A stretch of DNA of 64,000 bases from Geovibrio ferrireducens (lineage in GTDB: Bacteria > Chrysiogenota > Deferribacteres > Deferribacterales > Geovibrionaceae): positions 124,001 to 188,000 of the forward strand of contig NZ_JAJAPB010000005.1 of the NCBI RefSeq assembly GCF_026226615.1. The letters run 5' to 3'. Below, in pieces: positions 7,546-16,818 of the stretch; position 1 is the first letter of the stretch; the number at the start of each line of letters is the position of its first letter. The notes beneath the pieces are model-generated. The model made no database searches. It had not been told where the DNA came from and worked only from the letters and a program-made list of their open reading frames with translations. Position numbers and translations under genes: made by a program.

Positions 7546-8793
7546 ATGAATTATGAAGAACTGATACTCGGCCGTCAGCCGATTCTCACCAGAGACGGGT
7601 TCACCCACGGCTATGAACTCCTCTTCCGTAATCCCGGTGAGACATCAGCCGTTATAACTGACAATACATGCGCAACGGCAAGGGTTCTGGTGAACATGGT
7701 TCAGAACTTCGGGCTGGAAAAACTGCTCGGCGGAAAAGACGGATTCATCAACATAAACGAAAACATGCTTATGCAGGACATACTGGATGTTCTTCCGCCG
7801 GAGAAGCTTGTCTTTGAGATCATAGAAAACACCGTTGTTTCCAAAGCTCTCGTGGAAAGGATAAAAAAATACAAGGAAAAGGGCTACCGCTTTGCTCTGG
7901 ACGATATGTTTTTTTCGGACGAGTACATGCTTATGTTTGCTCCGCTTTTCCCCATGGTTGACTACATCAAGGTAGACTTTGCCCTCTCGGAAGAGAAAGA
8001 CATACGCTACAAGACACGGGAACTGAAAAAATATCCGGCAACGCTCCTTGCCGAAAAAGTGGAAACTCAGGAATCTTATTTAATGGCTCTGGATGTCGGT
8101 TTCGAACTGTTTCAGGGCTATTATTTCGCCCGTCCGAACATTGTATCCAAATCATCAATCGAACCGTCTAAAATATCCATACTCAAGCTGCTCAACCTCC
8201 TTGGGAGCGACAGTTCCCTTGATAAAATAGAAACCGAGTTCAAGCTCCAGCCGGAATTCAGCCTGAAACTGCTTAAGCTGATAAACTCCTCCTCATTCTT
8301 TATCCGTTCTGAAGTGCGCTCCATACGTCACGCAATAAGCCTTCTGGGACGGCAGCAGCTTCAGAAATGGCTGATAATAATGCTTTACGCCTCCAAAAAT
8401 AAAGACAGCAGACGGAGCCCGCTGCTGGAAACCGTTCTCCTGCGGGCAAGGGCGATGGAGCTGCTCGCCTCCAGAGTATACGGAGAAGGCTCCGGCATAG
8501 CCGGTGATGCATACTTCACAGGGCTCATATCCATGCTTGATGTGATTTTCGGCATTTCCTCCTCTGAACTGATGAACTCACTGAATATTGAAGGGAACAT
8601 AAAAGATGCGATAGAAAAAAGGGAAGGCAGACTGGGGAGCCTGCTACGGCTTATAGAAACGTCTGACGATCGTTCGGTTGCTGTTAACGGTGATCTGCTG
8701 AAACAGATGAAACTCTCCGTTAACGATGTAAGCGAAATCAAATACGCCAGTTTTGAATGGGTCGCGGAGCAGCAGGTGCTTCACGGCTGTTAA
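7546..8793 (+). CDS. EAL-HDOD signalling protein (YuxH-like)
   Basis: The 415-residue protein fuses an EAL-like domain (residues ~5-200) to an HDOD domain (~205-400). The EAL signature is degenerate (YELLFR in place of E-A/V-L; IKVD where active enzymes have K-I-D). This is usual in the YuxH family, whose members often bind rather than cleave c-di-GMP or lack activity. HDOD domains are non-catalytic relatives of HD phosphohydrolases and act in signalling. The start is ATG 7546 with AAAGG upstream; the in-frame TTG just before it is less likely. It is monocistronic. Catalytic activity is doubtful. Confidence 0.9.
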   Translation: MNYEELILGRQPILTRDGFTHGYELLFRNPGETSAVITDNTCATARVLVNMVQNFGLEKLLGGKDGFININENMLMQDILDVLPPEKLVFEIIENTVVSKALVERIKKYKEKGYRFALDDMFFSDEYMLMFAPLFPMVDYIKVDFALSEEKDIRYKTRELKKYPATLLAEKVETQESYLMALDVGFELFQGYYFARPNIVSKSSIEPSKISILKLLNLLGSDSSLDKIETEFKLQPEFSLKLLKLINSSSFFIRSEVRSIRHAISLLGRQQLQKWLIIMLYASKNKDSRRSPLLETVLLRARAMELLASRVYGEGSGIAGDAYFTGLISMLDVIFGISSSELMNSLNIEGNIKDAIEKREGRLGSLLRLIETSDDRSVAVNGDLLKQMKLSVNDVSEIKYASFEWVAEQQVLHGC

Positions 8794-8910
8794 TAGTTCA
8801 TTAAAACTTTTGCAGCGTTATGAGCGTTCCGGTTCATAAAATAGTGTTATACGAGCATTCTGGTTTAGCCACAAATAATTTTTATCATGAGCTTTTCGCC
8901 AGTTACGGAC

Positions 8911-8939
8911 TTGACACGGATCGCGCATAAAGTTATTCT
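8911..8939 (+). promoter_or_regulatory. Sigma-70-type promoter upstream of chemoreceptor
   Basis: TTGACA (8911-8916) is separated by 17 bases from TATTCT (8934-8939). A second TATAAT lies at 8982-8987, closer to the gene, without a good -35 box. Either could serve the chemoreceptor operon starting at 9017. Confidence 0.5.
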
Positions 8940-9016
8940 AAAAACTGTTAAATTTCTATCTGAAGTGTTTGAATCCTGAGTTATAATATTTTGTTTTAGT
9001 GCGCGGGGGTTTTATT

Positions 9017-10939
9017 ATGCCTAAAGTAAGAAAGCTGTCACTTTTCATGAAATTTCTTATCCCTCTTGCAGGAATTGTTGCAACAGCGGCTATAGTTTAT
9101 TCTGTTTACTCCATAATGGGGCTGAACAAAGTTAAAGAAGACGTTATGAATTCCAAAGTGGAGGAGATCGGCCGTTTTCTCCAGCATACCGCAGAATCTG
9201 CCGCGGAAACAGTGCTGACCAATGCCATTGTTCTCTCCACAAATTCAGAGATAATGAACTCCCTCAGTATGCGCGACAATGAATACGCCGCGGAATACAT
9301 AGGGAAAATACACTATCGCCTTGAAAAAAACAGCCACTTTGAAGGCATTAAGATCCTTGTGGTGAACGAGGGCCTCAGCACCTTCACATACGCAGGCTTC
9401 GCATCAGGTTCACCTGAACCGGGCTATGTGCTGAAAAAGGCCGAGCAGTCAAAATCACCTTTCAGCGGAGTCGAGGATTCTGCCGACGGTGTCTGTATCA
9501 AGGGTGCGGCTCCCATAACCGATAACTCCGGCAGATATGTGGGCGCACTCCAGCTTTCCGTTAACGCGGACATAATAGCCAAGGAAATGAAAACCGATAT
9601 GGGCGTGTCAACCCTCATCCTGCTGAACTCATCAGCCGCTAAGGGTGAAAAGCTCGGCGGTTATACAATTGCATACAACGGCGACCCCGCACTTGCGGAA
9701 GAACTGCGCAAAGCGGAATTTTCTTCTGGCAAGCCCTACACTGTCACAGACAGCTTCTTCGTAATCACCAAAGAGATCAAAAATGACGGAGAAAGCGCAA
9801 TAGGCCACTTTGCGGCGGCTGTGCCCCTTCGTGATATAAACGAAGCTATATCAAGCGCAAAAAAGGTTTCCTCTCAGCAGTTTTTCTACACCATTGTGTG
9901 GTTCCTCTTCATCGCCTCAGTTGTGCTTGTTATCCTCTTTGTAGCGATTATCAAACCGCTTAAGGAAGTGATAGCCACAACGGAAGACCTAGCTGTGGGT
10001 GACGGCGACCTGACCAGAAGAGTAAGCTACAGAAGCGGCGATGAGTTTGAGCTTGTTTCGGACAACATAGATGCATTCATAGAAAAAGTGCAGAACACTG
10101 TAATCACCTCTCTGGACAGCGCAAACGAAACAGCAAGCGCAAGCGAGGAGCTTTCCTCCACTTCCGAATCCCTCTACAGCAATATTCAGGAAATGACAAG
10201 CCTCGCTGAGGAAAACAGCGTAATAGTGAACAACATCGCCTCCAACCTCGACAAAACAGAGGAGCTTGCCATCAGCACCACAGAAGTTCTGGAAGACAGC
10301 CGCAACATGCTCAACAAGTTTGTTGCGAATCTTAATAATGTTGTCAGCACCATCATCAGCGAAAGCGCGCGTCAGGCATCCCTCGCAAAAGACATGGAAA
10401 ACCTTACTGAACAGGCGGCTCAGATACGTCAGGTTCTCTCCATCATCAGCGATATAGCCGACCAGACAAACCTTCTAGCGCTGAACGCCTCCATTGAGGC
10501 TGCAAGAGCGGGCGAACACGGACGCGGCTTCGCCGTTGTTGCGGACGAAGTGCGCAAGCTTGCCGAACGTACACAGACATCACTTGTGGAGATCAACCGC
10601 ATTATAGGGATGATAACCAACGGGGTTGAAAACTCCAACAGACAGATAAGCGATATATCAGAAAAAATAGTCACAGTCGCAGACGATTCCAAAGAGCTGA
10701 TAAGCGAGGCAAACGCCACAGGCAGCAAACTGGGCGACACAGTGTCCGTTTCCTCCGAAGTGGTGAAGATGAATACAATCATCGCCACAAAAACCAAGGA
10801 GATGATAGAGATAGTGCAGAGGCTCACCTCACTTTCCACCGAGAACAAATATTCCGGTGAAAATGTTGAGGAGGTTGCCAGAATGCTCTCGGAAAAATCC
10901 GGAAGTCTTCTTGCAGTGCTGAAAAGATTTAAGGTTTAG
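9017..10939 (+). CDS. Methyl-accepting chemotaxis protein
   Basis: The 640-residue chemoreceptor has TM1 at residues ~12-34, a periplasmic ligand domain of about 250 residues, TM2 at ~292-316, a HAMP domain and a cytoplasmic signalling domain. The hairpin tip reads [20 protein letters not shown], the universal CheA/CheW contact. ATG at 9017 is chosen over the in-frame GTG at 8999 because GGGGG lies seven bases upstream. Two bases after its stop begins a REC-phosphatase-kinase gene, so receptor and partner-switching proteins are probably co-expressed. The ligand is unknown. Confidence 0.95.
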   Translation: MPKVRKLSLFMKFLIPLAGIVATAAIVYSVYSIMGLNKVKEDVMNSKVEEIGRFLQHTAESAAETVLTNAIVLSTNSEIMNSLSMRDNEYAAEYIGKIHYRLEKNSHFEGIKILVVNEGLSTFTYAGFASGSPEPGYVLKKAEQSKSPFSGVEDSADGVCIKGAAPITDNSGRYVGALQLSVNADIIAKEMKTDMGVSTLILLNSSAAKGEKLGGYTIAYNGDPALAEELRKAEFSSGKPYTVTDSFFVITKEIKNDGESAIGHFAAAVPLRDINEAISSAKKVSSQQFFYTIVWFLFIASVVLVILFVAIIKPLKEVIATTEDLAVGDGDLTRRVSYRSGDEFELVSDNIDAFIEKVQNTVITSLDSANETASASEELSSTSESLYSNIQEMTSLAEENSVIVNNIASNLDKTEELAISTTEVLEDSRNMLNKFVANLNNVVSTIISESARQASLAKDMENLTEQAAQIRQVLSIISDIADQTNLLALNASIEAARAGEHGRGFAVVADEVRKLAERTQTSLVEINRIIGMITNGVENSNRQISDISEKIVTVADDSKELISEANATGSKLGDTVSVSSEVVKMNTIIATKTKEMIEIVQRLTSLSTENKYSGENVEEVARMLSEKSGSLLAVLKRFKV

Positions 10940-10941
10940 AA

Positions 10942-12612
10942 ATGACACTGGGCGGACTGCTCGATAAGCTTAATGTTCTGGTGGTGGAGGATAACTCCGT
11001 CAACAGACGCACAATGGAACTGGTTCTGGAACAGATGGTGGGCAGGGTTTTTACCGCCGCCGACGGTCTGGAAGGTCTGGAACTGTTCCGCCGCCGTGAG
11101 ATAGACGTGGTTTTCACCGACCATGACATGCCGCAGATGACCGGGCTTGAGCTTGCCAGAGAAATTCTGGAGGAGAAGCCAGACACCCCTGTGGTTCTCG
11201 TAACCGGGCACAACGAGAGCGATGTGGTTATAAGCGCGCTCAACAGCGGCATAACCCACTTTCTGCCCAAACCGATCACAAGAAAAACAATCCGCCGTGC
11301 CCTTGAGGATTCTTTTCAGAAGGTGCTTGTCAAAAAGCTTGAGCATGAAAGCCGCAGAAAAGACCTCGAACTTCTCAGGTTTAAGGAGCGCTACCACTCC
11401 CTTCAGGAAAAAAACGCCTTCGAAAAGCAGCTTAACCTGATCAAAAACGACTTTCAGGGTATGATGCTGGAAAACGCCGGCAACCCGTATTTCGTGAACA
11501 CCTTCTACAAGCCTCTGGACACGCTCAGCGGTGACGGATATTCGGTGAGAAGACTTTCTGACGGAAGCATATTTGTTTTTCTCATAGACTCTATGGGAAA
11601 AGGACTCTCCGCATCCGTAACCACATTCATGAGCATAGCTTTCATAAACCACATAATAGACCGCTTCAACGAACGCAACGGTTCAGGGCTCTCCACTCTC
11701 ATAAGCAGATACCTGGAATATGTGAAAAAGGTTCTGCTTGAGGAGGAGATAGTAAGCTGCGCTTTTCTGAGAATAAGCAGCGGGTTCGAAGAGATGGAAT
11801 ATGCGCTGTTTTCCGTGCCTTCCCTCTCTGTCTCCATGCCTGACGGGCTTAAAAAGCTAAAAAGCAATAACCCCCCGCTTATGTCCTCCACCGAAAGCTT
11901 TAACATAGGCAGGGAAAATACAGCAGGCATGCTTTCCCTTGCGGTTTTCACTGACGGACTTCTGGAAAATACATTTATAAGTACAGCAGAACACAAGGAA
12001 ATGCTGTATGATCTCATAAAGGACAATCCGCCCTTTATGCACATGCGTACATTTCTCGACAGTACAGTCACCAGCTATGAGGACGATATAACCTTTATAT
12101 ACATAAATTCATCCGTGGGCGGCTATGCGGAGGAAATATCCGTAAACCCCGACTTTCATGACGTTATGGTCTACATAAACGGAGTGGAGGAAAAGCTCAG
12201 GAGGGATGGCCTCTCGGACGATGACGCAGCTTCCATGACGGGGGTTCTGACGGAACTTGTCATGAATGCCTTTGAGCACGGCTGCCTGGAAATTGAACTT
12301 GAAGAGAAAACAAAGCTCATAACAGAAGGCGTGTATGACGAATGCCTCAAGAAGGCAAAGCCGACACCGGATAAATTTATAAAAATAAGAACCCGTGTTG
12401 AGAACAGGGGCGGTTCCCTTGTTTTCTGCGCAGAAGTGAGCGACAACGGACACGGCTTTGACTTCCGCAAAAAACGCAGAAGCAGAAAGGCCTTTTTCGG
12501 CGGAAACGGAATAAAAATGGTGACTTCCGCTGTGGATGATATTTACTTTAATGAAAAAGGGAATAAAGTCAGAATCTATAAAACAATCCGCGGAGAATGC
12601 GTATGGAAATAA
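10942..12612 (+). CDS. Response regulator with PP2C-type phosphatase and HATPase kinase domains (HsbR-like)
   Basis: The 556-residue protein has three domains. REC (~10-125) has phospho-acceptor Asp in VFTDHDMP and Lys in LPKP. The SpoIIE/RsbU-type PP2C phosphatase (~170-395) shows DTLSGDGY, DSMGKGLSA and FTDGLLE. The RsbW-type anti-sigma kinase ATPase (~405-555) shows LTELVMNAFEHG (N box), DNGHGFDF and GNGIKMV. One polypeptide thus holds both the kinase and the phosphatase of a partner-switching circuit, as in Pseudomonas HsbR. The target is almost surely the STAS protein whose gene overlaps its 3' end. Confidence 0.93.
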   Translation: MTLGGLLDKLNVLVVEDNSVNRRTMELVLEQMVGRVFTAADGLEGLELFRRREIDVVFTDHDMPQMTGLELAREILEEKPDTPVVLVTGHNESDVVISALNSGITHFLPKPITRKTIRRALEDSFQKVLVKKLEHESRRKDLELLRFKERYHSLQEKNAFEKQLNLIKNDFQGMMLENAGNPYFVNTFYKPLDTLSGDGYSVRRLSDGSIFVFLIDSMGKGLSASVTTFMSIAFINHIIDRFNERNGSGLSTLISRYLEYVKKVLLEEEIVSCAFLRISSGFEEMEYALFSVPSLSVSMPDGLKKLKSNNPPLMSSTESFNIGRENTAGMLSLAVFTDGLLENTFISTAEHKEMLYDLIKDNPPFMHMRTFLDSTVTSYEDDITFIYINSSVGGYAEEISVNPDFHDVMVYINGVEEKLRRDGLSDDDAASMTGVLTELVMNAFEHGCLEIELEEKTKLITEGVYDECLKKAKPTPDKFIKIRTRVENRGGSLVFCAEVSDNGHGFDFRKKRRSRKAFFGGNGIKMVTSAVDDIYFNEKGNKVRIYKTIRGECVWK

Positions 12613-12899
12613 ATGTTCACGACAGACAGATCGAAATAAAAGGCAACATCAAGACCCTCGAAAACTACATGACCATCAAGGAGACAGTTCAGGCTCTTGT
12701 TGACAGAGGCGCAGACAGCATCAGCTTCATAATAGGCGACTCGCTCTCCATGACCTCCTCCGTAATCGGCTACCTGATGAAGCTTGTAAACGTGGACGGC
12801 ATCCATATAACCATGTACGTGGGCGATGACAGGCTCATTGATCTCATGGAGGAACTCAGCCTTGTGCAGATTTTCGGCGTGAAAAAACTTCGGGGCTGA
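12603..12899 (+). CDS. STAS-domain anti-sigma-factor antagonist
   Basis: The 98-residue single STAS domain (SpoIIAA/RsbV/HsbA type) carries the phosphorylatable region GDSLSMTSSVIGYL, with candidate Ser52/Ser53. It overlaps the upstream phosphatase-kinase gene by 10 bases, implying translational coupling. The start at 12603 (not 12597) is chosen because GGAG then lies seven bases upstream. It is predicted to be phosphorylated by the HATPase domain and dephosphorylated by the PP2C domain of its neighbour. The final partner (a sigma factor, anti-sigma factor or diguanylate cyclase) is not encoded next to it. Confidence 0.9.
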   Translation: MEINVHDRQIEIKGNIKTLENYMTIKETVQALVDRGADSISFIIGDSLSMTSSVIGYLMKLVNVDGIHITMYVGDDRLIDLMEELSLVQIFGVKKLRG

Positions 12900-13088
12900 T
12901 TTAGCTGATAATCACCCCGCCCACTGAGGCAGAAATACAGCCTCACCAAACAGGCAGGACAGCCATTTCACAAACATATACCGCTGCGTCTGAATATGTT
13001 GCCGAAGCTTAGCTCCCTTAATTACTCTTGAACACTGCCTCACCAAGGTATATTCTTAGCCCAAGAACACATTTGTTAAGAGGTAAGG

Positions 13089-13787
13089 ATGTTCCTTGTA
13101 CTGAAAATGGGAAGCACTCTCAAAGAACTTGAAGATAATTACGGCGGCTTTGCCGACTGGATAATCCGTTTCATGGGAGCATTCAGGAAGCAGGTAAAAG
13201 TAATAGATGTACAAAAAGGGGACGCACTCCCCGATCCTTCGCAGTACGAAGGCGTAGTTGTCTCCGGCGCACATGAGATGGTCACCGACCTTCACCCATG
13301 GAGCGAAAGAACCGCAGTCTGGCTGAAAGAAGCTGCCGTGAAAGAGGTTCCCGTGCTGGGCATCTGCTACGGTCATCAGCTTCTTGCTCATTCATTGGGC
13401 GGCAGGGTGGACAACCATCCTTTCGGCCCCGAAATAGGCACTGTGGAGGTGGAACTCACCGATGCGGGCAGGAAAGACCCCCTCTTCAAAACACTCCCGA
13501 AAAAATTCATAGCCCATGCGACCCATACCCAGTCGGTAATGAAACTGCCGGAGGGATGCGTTGTCCTTGCCGGAAACGGCTACGAACCGATACACGCTTT
13601 CAGATACGGCAAAAACACATGGGGGGTTCAGTTCCACCCTGAGTTTGACTCCTTCATAATGGAGCAGTATGCCGAGCACCAGAAGCACAGGCTGAAAGAA
13701 CCTGAAAAAATCATGGAGCTGATAGCCGAAACACCGGAGGCGAACGCCCTGCTGGCCGCTTTCATGGAAATGTATTCCGGAGACTGA
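13089..13787 (+). CDS. Class-I glutamine amidotransferase (GMP-synthase-like)
   Basis: The 232-residue stand-alone class-I glutaminase domain has nucleophile Cys in GICYGHQLLAHSLGG (~residue 95) and the His-Glu pair in VQFHPEF (~residue 181). It releases ammonia from glutamine, or in some family members hydrolyses gamma-glutamyl compounds. AGAGGT precedes the ATG. One base separates it from the macro-domain gene downstream, so the two form a transcription unit. The acceptor substrate is unknown. Confidence 0.9.
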   Translation: MFLVLKMGSTLKELEDNYGGFADWIIRFMGAFRKQVKVIDVQKGDALPDPSQYEGVVVSGAHEMVTDLHPWSERTAVWLKEAAVKEVPVLGICYGHQLLAHSLGGRVDNHPFGPEIGTVEVELTDAGRKDPLFKTLPKKFIAHATHTQSVMKLPEGCVVLAGNGYEPIHAFRYGKNTWGVQFHPEFDSFIMEQYAEHQKHRLKEPEKIMELIAETPEANALLAAFMEMYSGD

Positions 13788-13788
13788 A

Positions 13789-14223
13789 ATGCTTTTCAGC
13801 AGAGACGACCTGACGGAGCTTGCCGGGAAAAGCTGGATAGCCGTAACCACCAACGGAACGGTTAAGAAGGACGGCACGGCGAACATGGGCAGGGGTAATG
13901 CCAGAGAGGTGGCGGCGAAGCTTCCCGATATTGTGTCAGAACTGGGCAGGCTCCTCACGGAAAATGGGAACAGCGTACATTACTTAGGCAGCATGGTGTT
14001 CAGCTTCCCCGTTGAGGAGACATGGCTCTCATACGCAGAGCTCAGGCTTGTGGAACGCTCCGCAGCACAGCTTCTGGAACAGGTTGACAAACGGGGCATA
14101 GAGCGCATCACCATCCCCCTTCCCGGCTGCGGCAAAGGCGGGCTGAAAAAGGCCGATGTGCTCCCCGTCCTTGAAAAATATTTTGACGACAGATTCATTA
14201 TCACGGAAAAAGAGGCTCAGTAG
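13789..14223 (+). CDS. Macro-domain-like protein (ADP-ribose binding)
   Basis: The 144-residue protein shows features of macro domains: VTTNGTVKKDGTANMGRGNA near the start (substrate loop with conserved Asn/Gly) and PLPGCGKGGL around residue 105. Such proteins bind or hydrolyse ADP-ribose derivatives. It follows the amidotransferase with one base between and overlaps the convergent cyclase gene by seven bases. The exact substrate is not predictable. Confidence 0.8.
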   Translation: MLFSRDDLTELAGKSWIAVTTNGTVKKDGTANMGRGNAREVAAKLPDIVSELGRLLTENGNSVHYLGSMVFSFPVEETWLSYAELRLVERSAAQLLEQVDKRGIERITIPLPGCGKGGLKKADVLPVLEKYFDDRFIITEKEAQ

Positions 14224-14825
14224 GAGGCGAAAGCCCTCACGCTGCACCCGTCTGAATCGGCGTATTTCAGCGGCAGCGCGGTGAAAGTCACCTCAGCGGG
14301 CAGCATTTCCAGACAGGCAAGGTTTTCTATTATCAGCATTCCGCTCCCCAGAATAACCCTGTGAACAGGAAGTTCGTTCATCCCGACCTCATCTACCGAA
14401 ATGCAGTCAAGCCCTATCCCTTTCAGCCTGAGCCCGGTCAGATACTCCGCAGCTTTCAGGGAAAGAACGGGAAAACCATCAAAATATTCATCCCTGCCCC
14501 ATTTACTGCCCCAGCCGGTGCGGAGCAGGACAAACTCAAAGCCTTCGGCGGATTTAAGCATTTCCGGCTCAATGGTCTTTGTGCCCTGCGGAATGTCTAT
14601 CACTGCGGCTCTGCCTGTAAACTCCTCAATGGAGTAATCCTCAAGCTTCCTGCCATCCTTAAAAACATGGTACGGAGCGTCCATGTGGGTTCCCGTATGG
14701 GAGAACATATGAAAAAGAGTTTCCCGGTATCCGTCAATCTCAAGCTTTTCAAGAACAGGCTTTTCGGTTCCGGGGTAAACAGGCATGTTTTCGGTAATTG
14801 TATAAGTGAGATCAGTGTATTTCAT
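14217..14825 (-). CDS. Cyclase / kynurenine-formamidase family hydrolase
   Basis: The 202-residue protein has the metal-binding signature of the cyclase family, FSHTGTHMDAPYH (HxGTHxDxPxH) at about residues 42-54, and a C-terminal ENLACLE motif. Family members include KynB formamidase and other metal-dependent amidohydrolases. No tryptophan-degradation genes are nearby, so the kynurenine role is not supported. AGGAAG precedes the ATG. It overlaps the plus-strand macro-domain gene tail to tail. Confidence 0.88.
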   Translation of the reverse strand: MKYTDLTYTITENMPVYPGTEKPVLEKLEIDGYRETLFHMFSHTGTHMDAPYHVFKDGRKLEDYSIEEFTGRAAVIDIPQGTKTIEPEMLKSAEGFEFVLLRTGWGSKWGRDEYFDGFPVLSLKAAEYLTGLRLKGIGLDCISVDEVGMNELPVHRVILGSGMLIIENLACLEMLPAEVTFTALPLKYADSDGCSVRAFASY

Positions 14826-14943
14826 ATTTTCACTTCCTTATTATAAAGTCCTTGCATTTTCCGCAGGGATGCTCCATTAGTTTTATTTCCGGATAAACTG
14901 CTTTATACTTGAAGCAGTCAGAACGTAAAGAGGTTTTTTCGAT

Positions 14944-15744
14944 ATGCAGCAGGAAATAATGTGGCGTGTGGTAGGCACTGTACTTGTAATAGCCGTAGCC
15001 ATAATTTCACGCATAATTTTTCTCCGTTATGTGCAGAAGCACAACTTCCCCAATGCGGACGCGAAAAGGCGTGTGCTGGTAACCACACGGAATATGTTTT
15101 TCCTCACTGTGATCCTTATTGTCAGCATAATCTGGCTTTCCCACATAAGGGACATGGCAATATCCCTCGCCGCCATAGCCGTGGCGCTGGTCATTGCCAC
15201 AAAGGAGATACTCCTCTGTTTTCTCGCCGGAATAATCAGGGGCATCACCCAGCCGTTCAGGGTAGCAGACAGGATAGAGATCAACGGACTGAGGGGTGAC
15301 GTTATAGATGTAAACCTCATAGGCACAACCCTGCTGGAAATAAGCTCAACCCACCAGTACACAGGGCGGACAGTGAACCTCCCCAACAGCCTTTTCATGA
15401 GCTATCCGGTAATAAATGAAACCTATCTGGATGAATTCATGCTCCATATTTTCAGCATTCCCCTGAAAAGAGAGGATGATCTGGAAAAAACCGAGAAGAT
15501 AATTCTGGATGCTGCCAACGAGGTATGCACAGAATACCTCGGAAGTGCAGTGAAATACATGACGGAAGTGAGCACACGGGCAGGTCTTGAGGTTCCCTCC
15601 GTTGAACCTAGAGTCTCCATAGAATTTCCTGACAGGGAAACAGTGAACCTCCTTGTCCGTGTTCCCGTACCTTCACGCAGAAAAGGGAGGATAGAGCAGG
15701 CTATCATCCGCCTTTACCTCACCAAGCTGAAAGAGCAGGCCTAA
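14944..15744 (+). CDS. MscS-family mechanosensitive channel
   Basis: The 266-residue inner-membrane protein has hydrophobic segments at residues ~8-28, ~47-64 and ~68-100, then a beta-rich cytoplasmic domain. The pore region (AAIAVALVIATKEILLCFLA) and PFRVADRIEINGLRGDV match the MscS beta domain. It should release small solutes under hypo-osmotic shock. AGAGG lies upstream of the ATG. It overlaps the convergent corA gene by four bases. Confidence 0.9.
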   Translation: MQQEIMWRVVGTVLVIAVAIISRIIFLRYVQKHNFPNADAKRRVLVTTRNMFFLTVILIVSIIWLSHIRDMAISLAAIAVALVIATKEILLCFLAGIIRGITQPFRVADRIEINGLRGDVIDVNLIGTTLLEISSTHQYTGRTVNLPNSLFMSYPVINETYLDEFMLHIFSIPLKREDDLEKTEKIILDAANEVCTEYLGSAVKYMTEVSTRAGLEVPSVEPRVSIEFPDRETVNLLVRVPVPSRRKGRIEQAIIRLYLTKLKEQA

Positions 15745-16802
15745 AACCACCGTTTACGCCGGACATATATCACCATGGCGCAGACAACACAGGCCATAAG
15801 CCCAAGCACAGCCGGGTAGCCCCACGGCTTGGCAAGCTCCGGCATGTACTGAAAGTTCATGCCGTAGACCCCTGCAATGAAGGTCAGAGGAATGAATATA
15901 GCGGAAAATACCGTAAGCACTTTAATGACCTCATTCATCTGCTGCCCGTTAAGGGAAACATAGAGATTGAACATATCCGTGGCAGCGGAATGCACCGATT
16001 CCACTATGTCCCGCATGTGCTTGTAGTGATCCTCCAGATCCTTGTAGTAAGGCATCACCTCATCCGGAATATCCAGATAGTCGCTTACCTTTATGCTGTT
16101 TATTATCTCCATATACCGCCAGAGAGAGCGTTTGGCGTGTCCCATAAGCTGCTTTATGCGGTAAATCTCTGCTATATCAAACTCCTGAAAGTTTTCCTGA
16201 ACAACCTCTTCCATCTCCTCCACAGTGTCTATTATACGGTTGAGGGTTTCATAGCTTCCGTCACTCAGGGCATCCAGCAGCGCAAAAAGGAAGTAAGGCA
16301 GCCCCATTTTGCGCAGTTTGGTATTCTTCTGCGAAAGCCTCTTAAAAAGCTTGAGATACATGGGCACGGGCTCAGCGCTGAATGTGATTATATAGTTTTC
16401 GCCCACAATTATCTTCGTATCCGCAATGGTGAAGCTCTCTTTATTGTGGTTATAAACCAGAGACTTAACGATTATAAACACGAAATTGTCATATTCCTCG
16501 AACTTAAGGGGCTGAGATCCGTTCTGAATATCCTCCAGAACAAGGTCATGCACATCCAGTTTCCTTCCCAGCTCCCGCAGAACATCATGGGTGGCATGCC
16601 CTGTAACGTTCAGCCAGTTTATGGTGTCCTCCCTGCTTATGGCAGCTATACATGCCTCCGCAGTGTCACAGGAGGCATGCTCTATTACATCCTCACTGTA
16701 GCTGGTGCATGCGGCGGAAAAACCGTAATCTGCCGTTTCCTCATGCAGGGTTCCGGGCGCAGCACCCAGCCTTTTTTCAGGTGTTTTGAAAAATCTCAGC
16801 AT
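15741..16802 (-). CDS. corA: CorA-type magnesium/cobalt transporter
   Basis: The 353-residue protein has a large acidic cytoplasmic domain, a long helix, and two C-terminal transmembrane segments. The hallmark YGMNF (GMN selectivity motif) occurs at the end of TM1, close to residue 317, with the C-terminus KRRWF basic. The start at 16802 is preferred over the longer frame (to 16859) because GGAGGT lies seven bases upstream. The gene lies 16 bases behind the MFS gene on the same strand and may be co-transcribed with it. Confidence 0.95.
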   Translation of the reverse strand: MLRFFKTPEKRLGAAPGTLHEETADYGFSAACTSYSEDVIEHASCDTAEACIAAISREDTINWLNVTGHATHDVLRELGRKLDVHDLVLEDIQNGSQPLKFEEYDNFVFIIVKSLVYNHNKESFTIADTKIIVGENYIITFSAEPVPMYLKLFKRLSQKNTKLRKMGLPYFLFALLDALSDGSYETLNRIIDTVEEMEEVVQENFQEFDIAEIYRIKQLMGHAKRSLWRYMEIINSIKVSDYLDIPDEVMPYYKDLEDHYKHMRDIVESVHSAATDMFNLYVSLNGQQMNEVIKVLTVFSAIFIPLTFIAGVYGMNFQYMPELAKPWGYPAVLGLMACVVCAMVIYVRRKRWF

Positions 16803-16818
16803 CCTTAAAAACCTCCGG

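Noticed and set aside
15990-16808. 272-codon plus-strand frame opposite corA
   Set aside because: It is antisense to an intact CorA with its GMN motif; a shadow of codon bias.
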